The notes below the pieces were generated by a model, which did not search any database, was not told the origin of the DNA, and worked only from the letters and a program-made list of their open reading frames with translations. A stretch of 8,438 bases of DNA, taken from positions 488-8,925 of the forward strand of contig DDEI01000056.1 of the NCBI GenBank assembly GCA_002336675.1. The letters are read 5' to 3'. This DNA comes from Flavobacteriales bacterium UBA1958 (GTDB taxonomy: Bacteria; Bacteroidota; Bacteroidia; Flavobacteriales_D; Sanyastnellaceae). Position 1 is the stretch's first letter. Every line of letters begins with the position of its first letter. Position numbers and translations under genes: made by a program. Positions 1-5,755 of this stretch are shown piece by piece.

Positions 1-24
1 AGCCAGGATCAAACTCTTCATTGT
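1..24 (-). rRNA. rrs: 16S ribosomal RNA, 5' end only (partial)
   Basis: Read on the minus strand, these bases contain AGAGTTTGATCCTGGCT, the near-universal start of bacterial 16S rRNA (the 27F primer site). Aligned to E. coli 16S numbering, window base 1 matches nucleotide 24 and window base 24 matches nucleotide 1. Only the extreme 5' end is present and the rest of the gene lies beyond the left edge. The mature end at base 24 is inferred from that alignment; the true processing site could differ by a few bases. Confidence 0.96.
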
Positions 25-94
25 TATAAGTTTGTATTAAATATTTCTGGTCTCTTGACGGTCTAGGTTGTTGTCAATATTTCAAAAAATGGTT

Positions 95-107
95 TGCTAA
101 AAAAGCA
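95..107 (-). promoter_or_regulatory. boxA-like antitermination element in rRNA leader
   Basis: On the minus strand the bases read TGCTTTTTTAGCA, which resembles the E. coli rRNA boxA TGCTCTTTAACA. The position, about 70 nt before 16S inside the leader, suits a Nus-factor antitermination site. The T-run is common in AT-rich DNA, and the same bases form a weak TGCT/AGCA inverted repeat, so a chance match is possible. Confidence 0.35.
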
Positions 108-128
108 CCCATTGTTTCTCATTTAATA

Positions 129-150
129 GCATTCAATCGCTTTTGAATAC
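129..150 (-). other. Hairpin in the 16S leader
   Basis: ATTCAA (131-136) and TTGAAT (143-148) form a perfect 6-bp stem around a 6-nt loop. One further G-C pair (129/150) lies beyond a C-A mismatch. The hairpin sits 20-40 nt into the predicted precursor rRNA from the proximal promoter. It may help leader folding or processing. It is not a terminator, because no U-run follows the stem. Confidence 0.4.
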
Positions 151-166
151 TTACCCTTGTTTTTCT

Positions 167-184
167 AAGGGAGCGCAAATATAC
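167..184. repeat. Direct repeat copy 1, covering the P2 -7 region
   Basis: The plus-strand bases AAGGGAGCGCAAATATAC match the copy at 261-278 at 16 of 18 positions; the differences are G/A at position 3 and C/T at position 8. The repeat covers the -7 box and the bases just downstream of it, near the predicted start site. It therefore looks like a conserved core and start region of an rRNA promoter and not a mobile repeat. Confidence 0.8.
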
Positions 185-208
185 TACTCTCTTTAACTTA
201 AAAAACAA
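176..208 (-). promoter_or_regulatory. Proximal rRNA promoter (P2)
   Basis: On the minus strand there is a -7 box TATATTTG (183 to 176) and a TTG at 208-206, with a 22-nt spacer. This fits the Bacteroidota promoter pattern TTG/N17-23/TAnnTTTG. Transcription would start just below 176, giving a leader of about 145 nt. The DNA upstream of the -33 box (about 210-245) is made of long A and T runs and could act as an UP-like element, as expected for a strong rRNA promoter. The start site is predicted, not mapped. Confidence 0.7.
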
Positions 209-260
209 TTCTTTTATTTTTTTTTAAAAAAAGTTTAATTTTAGATAAACTCAATTTCAA

Positions 261-278
261 AAAGGAGTGCAAATATAC
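261..278. repeat. Direct repeat copy 2, covering the P1 -7 region
   Basis: The plus-strand bases AAAGGAGTGCAAATATAC are the partner of the copy at 167-184, 94 bp away and in the same orientation. Similarity stops soon after the -7 box and does not reach the -33 element. This suggests conservation of the start-site and discriminator region, or an old local duplication. Confidence 0.8.
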
Positions 279-299
279 ATAGACTATTTACATCTCCAA
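270..299 (-). promoter_or_regulatory. Distal rRNA promoter (P1)
   Basis: On the minus strand this has a -7 box TATATTTG (277 to 270) and a TTG (299-297) separated by 19 nt, close to the ideal Bacteroidota spacing. It sits 94 bp upstream of the proximal promoter and shares an imperfect 18-bp repeat with it. The two probably act in tandem on the rRNA operon. It begins about 55 bp beyond the stop codon of the dehydrogenase gene. Confidence 0.7.
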
Positions 300-353
300 C
301 TATTATTTTTTAGAAAAAACTAATTAATTTACTATATACTGAATAACACTTAC

Positions 354-1052
354 TTAAATATCAGACCCAGCTATCTGAAGAACCTTCCCATTGATTATAT
401 GATCGTTTTGGAGTATAAACTTTAAGATAAATTTCGCCATTTTCTCAGGAGTAAGGTTAGGGATGTATCCTGGGAACGCCTTAGACAGCATCTCAGTTCT
501 GACCGCCCCAAGCGCTAAGCAATTGATAGATAAATTTTTAACTGACATCTCCTTAGCTAAACACTCCGTTAAAGTAGATATCGCACCTTTGCTACTGCTA
601 TAAATAGATAAACCGGGAAACTTATCTGTGTTATCTACTCCTCCAATGCTTCCTATATTTATGATACTCTTTAATGTTGACTTTTCTAAAAAGGGAAGGA
701 GGCCTTGCAGAAGAAAATAAGGAGCCTTATAGTTGATGTTTACCATTCGATCAAATTCATCGGGGCTAAATTCATCAAAAGGCTTATTGATTAATACGCC
801 TGCGTTATTAATTAGTACGTCTATATGAAGCGTAATAGATTCAATTTCCTTAAATAAACTTGGGTATTCATTAAAATTAACAAGATCAAACGTTACTGGG
901 TGAATCCTATCAGGTGACTTCTCTTTCAACTCAGCCAATTTATCTCCTCTCCTAGCTATACATATAGCATGGTAACCCAAATTAGCCCATTGCAACGCTA
1001 ACTCATATCCAATGCCGCTGCTAGCTCCTGTTATTACTGCGTACTTTTTCAT
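354..1052 (-). CDS. Short-chain dehydrogenase/reductase (SDR), classical type
   Basis: This 232-residue protein is a classical cytosolic NAD(P)(H)-dependent oxidoreductase. The Rossmann nucleotide-binding motif TGASSGIG is at residues 8-15 and the structural NNAG at 82-85. The catalytic tetrad is complete: Asn107, Ser135, Tyr151 and Lys155 (YSSSK). Arg34-Arg35 after the second beta strand favours NADP(H). About three extra residues separate Ser135 from Tyr151 compared with the usual spacing of 13, so the loop before the catalytic Tyr is slightly long. The usual PG after the active site is replaced by LGAVRT. The ATG lies 4 nt past the stop of the amidohydrolase gene, so the two are probably co-transcribed. 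No Shine-Dalgarno sequence is seen. The substrate cannot be inferred; SDRs of this type reduce or oxidise many alcohols, ketones and lipids. Confidence 0.9.
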   Translation of the reverse strand: MKKYAVITGASSGIGYELALQWANLGYHAICIARRGDKLAELKEKSPDRIHPVTFDLVNFNEYPSLFKEIESITLHIDVLINNAGVLINKPFDEFSPDEFDRMVNINYKAPYFLLQGLLPFLEKSTLKSIINIGSIGGVDNTDKFPGLSIYSSSKGAISTLTECLAKEMSVKNLSINCLALGAVRTEMLSKAFPGYIPNLTPEKMAKFILKFILQNDHIINGKVLQIAGSDI

Positions 1053-1056
1053 AGTT

Positions 1057-2703
1057 CTAGTTTCTTATTTCTGAGTTCTTATATACTTGCTCTCCCAATA
1101 TATATGTATAAGCAACTTTAGCGTTAGGTATAAATTCTTCTTTTACCTTTATTATATCTCTGTCTAAAATCACCAGGTCTGCATTCTTTCCTAATTCAAG
1201 TGTTCCTTTTTCTTCTTCTTGGAAACTAGAGATGGCTGACCATTTGGTCATTCCTTTAAGCGCTTCTAATCTGCCCAACGCATTTTCGGGCTGTATACCT
1301 GATACCGGCTTTCCTAAAAGGTTCTTTCTGAATACTGCCGCGTAAAACGTATTTAGTGGATCGCAGGTCTCAACAGGGAAATCGGTACCAAGGGCTATGA
1401 TTCCTGTTTGATTAAGTAGCTCCTTATTAGAGTAAGCTGATAATGCTCTTTTCTTTCCTAACCTTTCTAGAAACCATGGGTAATCTGAAGTGGCGTGCAA
1501 TGGTTGGACAGACGGAATAATATTATATTCTTTAAAATATCTTAAATCTTCCTTTTGTACTACTTGGCAATGTTCAATTCTCCACCTTCTATCATTGGAA
1601 CCATTAAGAACGTCTGCATATATGTTTAGCATTACTCTATTTGCCGAATCTCCTATGCAATGAGTATTCATTTGCATTCCCAGATCATAGAGCAATTCTG
1701 CCTTGGACTTAAAGTATTCAGGAGATTTCAAAAGGAATCCCGCTGAAGAGTTTTTATCGGAGTATGGCTTAACCAGGCAGGCTCCGTATGACCCTAATGA
1801 CCCATCTGCATAAAACTTAAATGAATTAGCTGAAAGCCTGCTTGTTTTTGGTGGTTTATTTGTGGCTATGTAATCAAAATTCTCCTCGCTATCGGAAAAC
1901 ATCGCGTATACGCCTATCTTCAAATCAGATGTCTTATGAAGTGAATCTATAAATAGGATGTCTGTATATGACATCCCTGCATCATGAAGAGATGTTAATC
2001 CCGACTCTACACATTTTTTCTCTGCAAGTCTAAAAGCTATTTCTTTGTCATCTCTACTCATGCTTGGAATTAAAGCAGAGACAACTTCCATAGCATTATC
2101 TACAAGAACCCCTGTACAGGAGAGATTCTCCTTCTGTATTTCTCCTCCTGCTATTTCTGTATAACAGGTTATACCCGCAAGCTCAAGAGCATAGTCATTG
2201 ACAATAGCAGCATGACCATCTATCCTTGACAGATACACAGGTTGGTTAGGGAATAATTCATTTAGCCTCTTATTTGTAGGGAAGTTCTGATCTATCCAAT
2301 CGTTCTGATCCCAGCCTCTACCTAGAATCCAATGATGTGAAAACCTCGATTTATAAGTCTCTAATCGTTCTAGAACTTCTTCAAACGAAGATGTGCCTAC
2401 CAAGTCTAACCAAAGTATACTCTCCCCTAGCCCTAGAAAATGACAGTGTGCGTCAATAAACCCGGGATATACTGGCTTTCCTCTTAAATCAATTTTTTCT
2501 TTGTGGGAATATTTATTTAAAATTTTATGTTCTGGACCTATATCTACTATTTCACCATCCTTAATAGCGATAGCTCGATGAATATCATTTTCTTGGTTCA
2601 GTGTATATATGTACCCATTATGTAATATGAGGTCTACTTCTTCAGATTTAAAGTCGCAAGAAACCAACGAGACAATCACAAGGTACAGGAGCGCTTTTTT
2701 CAT
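1057..2703 (-). CDS. Amidohydrolase family 3 (YtcJ/NfdA-like) lipoprotein
   Basis: This is a metal-dependent hydrolase of the Amidohydro_3 family, 548 residues from the chosen start. The ATG at 2703 is preferred because it begins a lipoprotein signal peptide: MKK, a hydrophobic stretch, then lipobox LVSC with the modified Cys at residue 16. An ATG 60 nt upstream is in frame but would place 20 polar residues before the signal. The mature N terminus, CDFKSEE, is acidic, as in Bacteroidota surface lipoproteins. Metal-site motifs are visible: DAHCH (84-88), NTHCIGD with His348, RIEHCQ with His378, and GTDFP with Asp441. Family motifs GRGWDQNDW (128-136) and KFYADGSLG (296-304) are also present. 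Relatives hydrolyse N-substituted amides such as N-formyl compounds, but this substrate is unknown. It precedes the dehydrogenase gene by 4 nt and diverges from the fad operon. Confidence 0.9.
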   Translation of the reverse strand: MKKALLYLVIVSLVSCDFKSEEVDLILHNGYIYTLNQENDIHRAIAIKDGEIVDIGPEHKILNKYSHKEKIDLRGKPVYPGFIDAHCHFLGLGESILWLDLVGTSSFEEVLERLETYKSRFSHHWILGRGWDQNDWIDQNFPTNKRLNELFPNQPVYLSRIDGHAAIVNDYALELAGITCYTEIAGGEIQKENLSCTGVLVDNAMEVVSALIPSMSRDDKEIAFRLAEKKCVESGLTSLHDAGMSYTDILFIDSLHKTSDLKIGVYAMFSDSEENFDYIATNKPPKTSRLSANSFKFYADGSLGSYGACLVKPYSDKNSSAGFLLKSPEYFKSKAELLYDLGMQMNTHCIGDSANRVMLNIYADVLNGSNDRRWRIEHCQVVQKEDLRYFKEYNIIPSVQPLHATSDYPWFLERLGKKRALSAYSNKELLNQTGIIALGTDFPVETCDPLNTFYAAVFRKNLLGKPVSGIQPENALGRLEALKGMTKWSAISSFQEEEKGTLELGKNADLVILDRDIIKVKEEFIPNAKVAYTYILGEQVYKNSEIRN

Positions 2704-2810
2704 GAGGTGAAAATTAGGATTTTTTTCTATCTCAATTTGGCTCTTGTTTAAATATACCCTCATCGTATGTTGAATAATTCTGATTTTAAGCTAATACTGA
2801 GATGAAACGA

Positions 2811-2826
2811 ACCATTGTTTAATGGT
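2811..2826. repeat. Small inverted repeat in the divergent control region
   Basis: ACCATT (2811-2816) and AATGGT (2821-2826) are perfect inverted copies around the 4-nt loop GTTT. The element lies 8 bp left of the 26-bp palindrome and does not share its sequence. It could be a site for another regulator or, if the divergent transcript starts to its right, an RNA hairpin in the lipoprotein mRNA leader. The short stem makes chance occurrence possible. Confidence 0.45.
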
Positions 2827-2832
2827 CTATCA

Positions 2833-2840
2833 TAAATTTG
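2833..2840 (+). promoter_or_regulatory. Candidate -7 box of the fad operon promoter
   Basis: TAAATTTG matches the Bacteroidota -7 consensus TAnnTTTG exactly. Six of its eight bases lie inside the left end of the 26-bp palindrome, so a repressor bound there would block RNA polymerase. The nearest upstream TTG (2815-2817) is 15 nt away, shorter than the normal 17-23, so the -33 element is poor or unrecognised. A second imperfect -7-like sequence, TATATTCG, is at 2866-2873. A start just after 2840 would give a leader of about 65 nt. Confidence 0.45.
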
Positions 2841-2860
2841 TTATGCATGCATAACAAATT
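2835..2860. promoter_or_regulatory. Perfect 26-bp palindrome, probable MarR operator
   Basis: The half-site AATTTGTTATGCA is followed directly by its exact reverse complement, giving 26 bp of perfect two-fold symmetry centred on GCATGC. MarR-family dimers commonly bind palindromes of about this size next to or inside their own promoters. Its centre is about 62 bp upstream of the MarR-like gene, and it overlaps the candidate -7 box. It also lies between two divergent genes, so it could influence both. Binding by the neighbouring regulator is inferred from position and symmetry. Confidence 0.75.
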
Positions 2861-2909
2861 CCTCTTATATTCGTAGACGTATTATTCTATACATAACACA
2901 ACACATATT

Positions 2910-3359
2910 TTGAAACCAGAAGAAACAGTAGATTTTCATATAAGATGGGCTTGGGCTAAAATATCCAGGTACTATAATGTAGCCGCATCTCCTTTTGGGG
3001 GAAGTATGAGTATCGGCTATGTTCTGCTTAATGTAGATAAGGATGGGACACCTAGCACGAAGCTCGGACCAAAGATGGGAATGGAGAGCAGAAGTCTTAC
3101 TAGAATATTAAATAATCTAGAAGAAGAGAAACTGATTATTAGAATTCAAGATGACGAAGACAAGCGCAAAATGAATGTCTTTCTCACGGAGAAGGGGAAA
3201 TTAATGAGAGAAGAGTCTAAGAAAATAGTATTAGATTTCAATCAACTTATGGCGGAGACACTTGGAATGAGAGAACTAAGTCAATTCTTACTGACTATGG
3301 ACAAATTAAACAAGCATATAGATAATCAACTCGTGGAGTTACAATCTGAAAAAAACTAA
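2910..3359 (+). CDS. MarR-family transcriptional regulator, first gene of the fad operon
   Basis: This 149-residue protein is a typical-length MarR winged helix-turn-helix regulator that should bind DNA as a dimer. An N-terminal dimerisation helix is followed by the HTH (about 48-71, with STKLGPKMGM and recognition helix SRSLTRILNNLEEE). The beta wing is at about 75-92 and carries the family signature DKRKMNVFLTEKG (84-96). C-terminal helices run to the end. The start is a TTG at 2910: an in-frame stop lies at 2874-2876, no in-frame ATG lies between, and the first internal ATG (3006, residue 33) would remove the dimerisation helix. No Shine-Dalgarno is present. It abuts fadN with no gap. It probably represses the operon, and itself, through the palindrome at 2835-2860. 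The ligand is likely an acyl-CoA or fatty acid, by analogy only. Confidence 0.9.
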   Translation: MKPEETVDFHIRWAWAKISRYYNVAASPFGGSMSIGYVLLNVDKDGTPSTKLGPKMGMESRSLTRILNNLEEEKLIIRIQDDEDKRKMNVFLTEKGKLMREESKKIVLDFNQLMAETLGMRELSQFLLTMDKLNKHIDNQLVELQSEKN

Positions 3360-5753
3360 ATGAACAGACATATTAATAAGGTAGCAGTGTTAGGTTCTGG
3401 AGTAATGGGTTCCAGAATAGCATGCCATTTTGCGAACATCGGTTTGGAAGTAATACTTCTAGACATACCGCCCAGAGAGTTAAATGATAAAGAAAAAGCC
3501 AAAGGTGCTGACCTTAATCATCCGGCTGTAAGAAATAGGATAACAAATGAAAACTTTGCATTTACCTTAAAGTCTAATCCTGCGCCTTTATATAGTAAAT
3601 CATTCGCCTCTAGAATTACTACAGGAAATTTTGAAGACCACATGACCCTGATTTCAGATTGTGACTGGGTGATAGAAGTAGTGGTGGAAAGACTAGATAT
3701 TAAGAAAATAGTATTCGAACAGGTAGAAAAGCACAGAAAACCTGGGACACTTATTACTTCTAATACTTCTGGAATTCCTATAAAATCTATGTTAGAGGAT
3801 AGAAGTGATGATTTCAAAAAACACTTCTGTGGTTCGCATTTCTTTAATCCTCCGAGGTATTTAAAGTTGCTGGAGGTAATTCCTACTCCTGAAACTTCTC
3901 CTGAGGTGACTGAGTTCTTAATGGATTATGGTTCTAAGTATTTAGGGAAAACTACTGTTCTCGCTAAGGATACTCCAGCATTTATAGCCAACAGAATAGG
4001 TGTATTCGGAATTCAAACGATTTTTCATCTAACTCAACAGATGGGACTAACTATAGAGGAAGTAGATAAACTTACTGGACCTGTCTTAGGTAGACCGAAA
4101 TCTGCGACTTTCAGAACTGCAGATGTCGTAGGTATAGATACATTAGCTCTAGTCGCTAAAGGTGTTAAGGACAACTGCCCGAATGATGAGCAGAACGACT
4201 TATTCAAAGAGCCAGAGTTTATCACTAAGATGATAGAAAACAAATGGCTGGGAAGTAAGACCAGACAAGGTTTTTTCAAAAAAATAAAAGGTGAGAATGG
4301 AAAGAGTGAAATCTTAACCCTTGACCTAAATACTTTAGAGTATAGACCACAGCAGAAAGCAAAATTTGCAACGCTAGAAATGACTAAGCCAATAGATGAT
4401 TTAGTGAAGCGTATGCCTATGCTATATAATGGCATGGATAAGGCTGGGGAGTTTTATAAAAAATCTTCTCATATGCTATTCGGTTATGTGAGTCATAGAA
4501 TTCCTGAAATAGCTGATGAGCTGTATAAGATAGATGATGGAATGCGTGCTGGTTTTGGATGGGAAATGGGGCCTTTCGAAATGTGGGATGCTATAGGAAT
4601 TAAAACCATTCTGGATAAATCAGACAGCAAAATAGCTGATTGGGTAGCAGAAAATCATGCTGCTGGAATGGAGACCTTCTATAAGGTAGAAAATGGAGTC
4701 AAGCTTTTCTGGGATATTCCTTCCAAGAGCTACAAGGAAATGCCTGGTCAGCAGGATAAAATTTCCCTGGCTAACTTGACGGGAGATAAAATTCTTTGGA
4801 AAAACTCAGGAACGACTATTAAAGATTTAGGTGATGGAATTATCAATATAGAATTCCATACGAAGATGAATACCATAGGTGGTGATGTGCTTACTGGCTT
4901 AAATAAAGCTGTGGACATGGCTGAGAAAGATTACCGAGGATTGGTTATTTCTAACGAAGGTCAAAACTTCTCAGCAGGTGCTAATGTGGGAATGATATTT
5001 ATGATGGCTGTGGAGCAAGAGTTTGATGAATTGGATTTTGCGATTAGAGCATTCCAGAACACAACTATGAGACTTAGGCATTCTTCTATTCCCGTAGTAG
5101 TCGCTCCACATGGATTAACACTGGGAGGAGGATGCGAAATTTGTTTACACGCTGATAAGGTAATAGCCAATGCAGAAACGTATATGGGCTTAGTAGAGTT
5201 CGGTGTAGGTCTTATCCCTGGTGGAGGTGGAACTAAAGAGTTTACTAAAAGGTTAGCTGAAGAGCTTCATGATGGAGACATCAGAACAAACCAAATGAGA
5301 AACAGATTCCTTACTGTAGGTCAGGCTAAAGTTTCTACTTCAGGAGAAGAAGCTTTCGAACTGGGCTATATGAGAAGAGGAATAGATGAAATAGCAGTGA
5401 GCAGAGAACACCAGATTTCTCAAGCTAAGGATGCCTGCAAGCTAATGGCAGATAAAGGTTACACTCAGCCAGCTAAAGACAAATTCAAAGTTCTAGGAAA
5501 GGAAGCATTAGGAATAGTTTACGTAGGAGCCCACAGTATGAAAAGTGGTAAATACATCAGTGAGCATGACCAACTGATTTCTGAGAAACTAGGTTTCGTT
5601 ATGTGCGGAGGAGACCTCAGCAAAATCACCGAAGTGAGCGAACAATATGTGCTCGATTTAGAGAGAAAAGCATTCTTAGAATTATGTATGGAACGTAAGA
5701 CTTTAGAAAGAATGCAATCATTAATTCAATCAGGAAAAATCTTAAGAAACTAA
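3360..5753 (+). CDS. fadN: 3-hydroxyacyl-CoA dehydrogenase / enoyl-CoA hydratase fusion (FadN type)
   Basis: This 797-residue bifunctional enzyme catalyses the middle two steps of beta-oxidation: hydration of 2-enoyl-CoA and NAD-dependent oxidation of 3-hydroxyacyl-CoA. The N-terminal dehydrogenase has a GSGVMG Rossmann motif (12-17) and Asp35, favouring NAD. Its active-site residues Ser137, His160, Glu172 and Asn211 fit the spacing in human HAD closely. A second copy of the dehydrogenase C-terminal fold is at about 370-430 (GMRAGFGWEMGPFE). The hydratase occupies about 490-690, with oxyanion loop FSAGAN (537-542) and both catalytic glutamates, Glu593 and Glu613, exactly 20 apart as in crotonase. 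A helical tail follows. The domain order is the reverse of E. coli FadB and matches B. subtilis FadN (about 790 residues). The ATG follows the MarR stop codon directly, suggesting translational coupling. Confidence 0.96.
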   Translation: MNRHINKVAVLGSGVMGSRIACHFANIGLEVILLDIPPRELNDKEKAKGADLNHPAVRNRITNENFAFTLKSNPAPLYSKSFASRITTGNFEDHMTLISDCDWVIEVVVERLDIKKIVFEQVEKHRKPGTLITSNTSGIPIKSMLEDRSDDFKKHFCGSHFFNPPRYLKLLEVIPTPETSPEVTEFLMDYGSKYLGKTTVLAKDTPAFIANRIGVFGIQTIFHLTQQMGLTIEEVDKLTGPVLGRPKSATFRTADVVGIDTLALVAKGVKDNCPNDEQNDLFKEPEFITKMIENKWLGSKTRQGFFKKIKGENGKSEILTLDLNTLEYRPQQKAKFATLEMTKPIDDLVKRMPMLYNGMDKAGEFYKKSSHMLFGYVSHRIPEIADELYKIDDGMRAGFGWEMGPFEMWDAIGIKTILDKSDSKIADWVAENHAAGMETFYKVENGVKLFWDIPSKSYKEMPGQQDKISLANLTGDKILWKNSGTTIKDLGDGIINIEFHTKMNTIGGDVLTGLNKAVDMAEKDYRGLVISNEGQNFSAGANVGMIFMMAVEQEFDELDFAIRAFQNTTMRLRHSSIPVVVAPHGLTLGGGCEICLHADKVIANAETYMGLVEFGVGLIPGGGGTKEFTKRLAEELHDGDIRTNQMRNRFLTVGQAKVSTSGEEAFELGYMRRGIDEIAVSREHQISQAKDACKLMADKGYTQPAKDKFKVLGKEALGIVYVGAHSMKSGKYISEHDQLISEKLGFVMCGGDLSKITEVSEQYVLDLERKAFLELCMERKTLERMQSLIQSGKILRN

Positions 5754-5755
5754 TC

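Larger units (their letters stand above)
25..170 (-). other. 16S rRNA leader (transcribed spacer upstream of 16S)
   Basis: This stretch lies between the 16S 5' end and the proximal predicted rRNA promoter, so it should form the start of the precursor rRNA and be removed during maturation. It has no coding potential that I can support. It holds a hairpin (129-150) and a boxA-like element (95-107). A 5-bp inverted repeat, TTGAC/GTCAA, with a 13-nt loop is visible near 55-77. The upstream limit depends on the predicted start site and is approximate. Confidence 0.7.

Noticed and set aside
305..319. T-run/A-run inverted repeat as a terminator for the dehydrogenase gene
   Set aside because: The stem is A/T pairs only with a 2-3 nt loop and no GC-rich base, too weak for an intrinsic terminator.
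2704..2763. A 20-residue N-terminal extension of the amidohydrolase from the ATG at 2763
   Set aside because: It would bury the lipoprotein signal peptide behind a polar segment; the ATG at 2703 gives a normal signal and lipobox.
3518..3817. Minus-strand open frame opposite the dehydrogenase domain of fadN
   Set aside because: It lies wholly inside a well-supported gene with all catalytic motifs on the other strand, and its translation shows no recognisable domain.
4034..4435. Minus-strand open frame of 133 codons within fadN
   Set aside because: It is antisense to conserved coding sequence; its Ser/Leu/Phe-rich translation is typical of the reverse complement of an AT-rich gene.
4961..5170. 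Minus-strand open frame opposite the hydratase active site
   Set aside because: The sense strand encodes the FSAGAN and GGGCE motifs, which fully explain this stretch.
3360..5753. The dehydrogenase-then-hydratase order of fadN as a novel fusion
   Set aside because: This order is already known for FadN-type enzymes in Bacillus and Bacteroidota and differs only from E. coli FadB.
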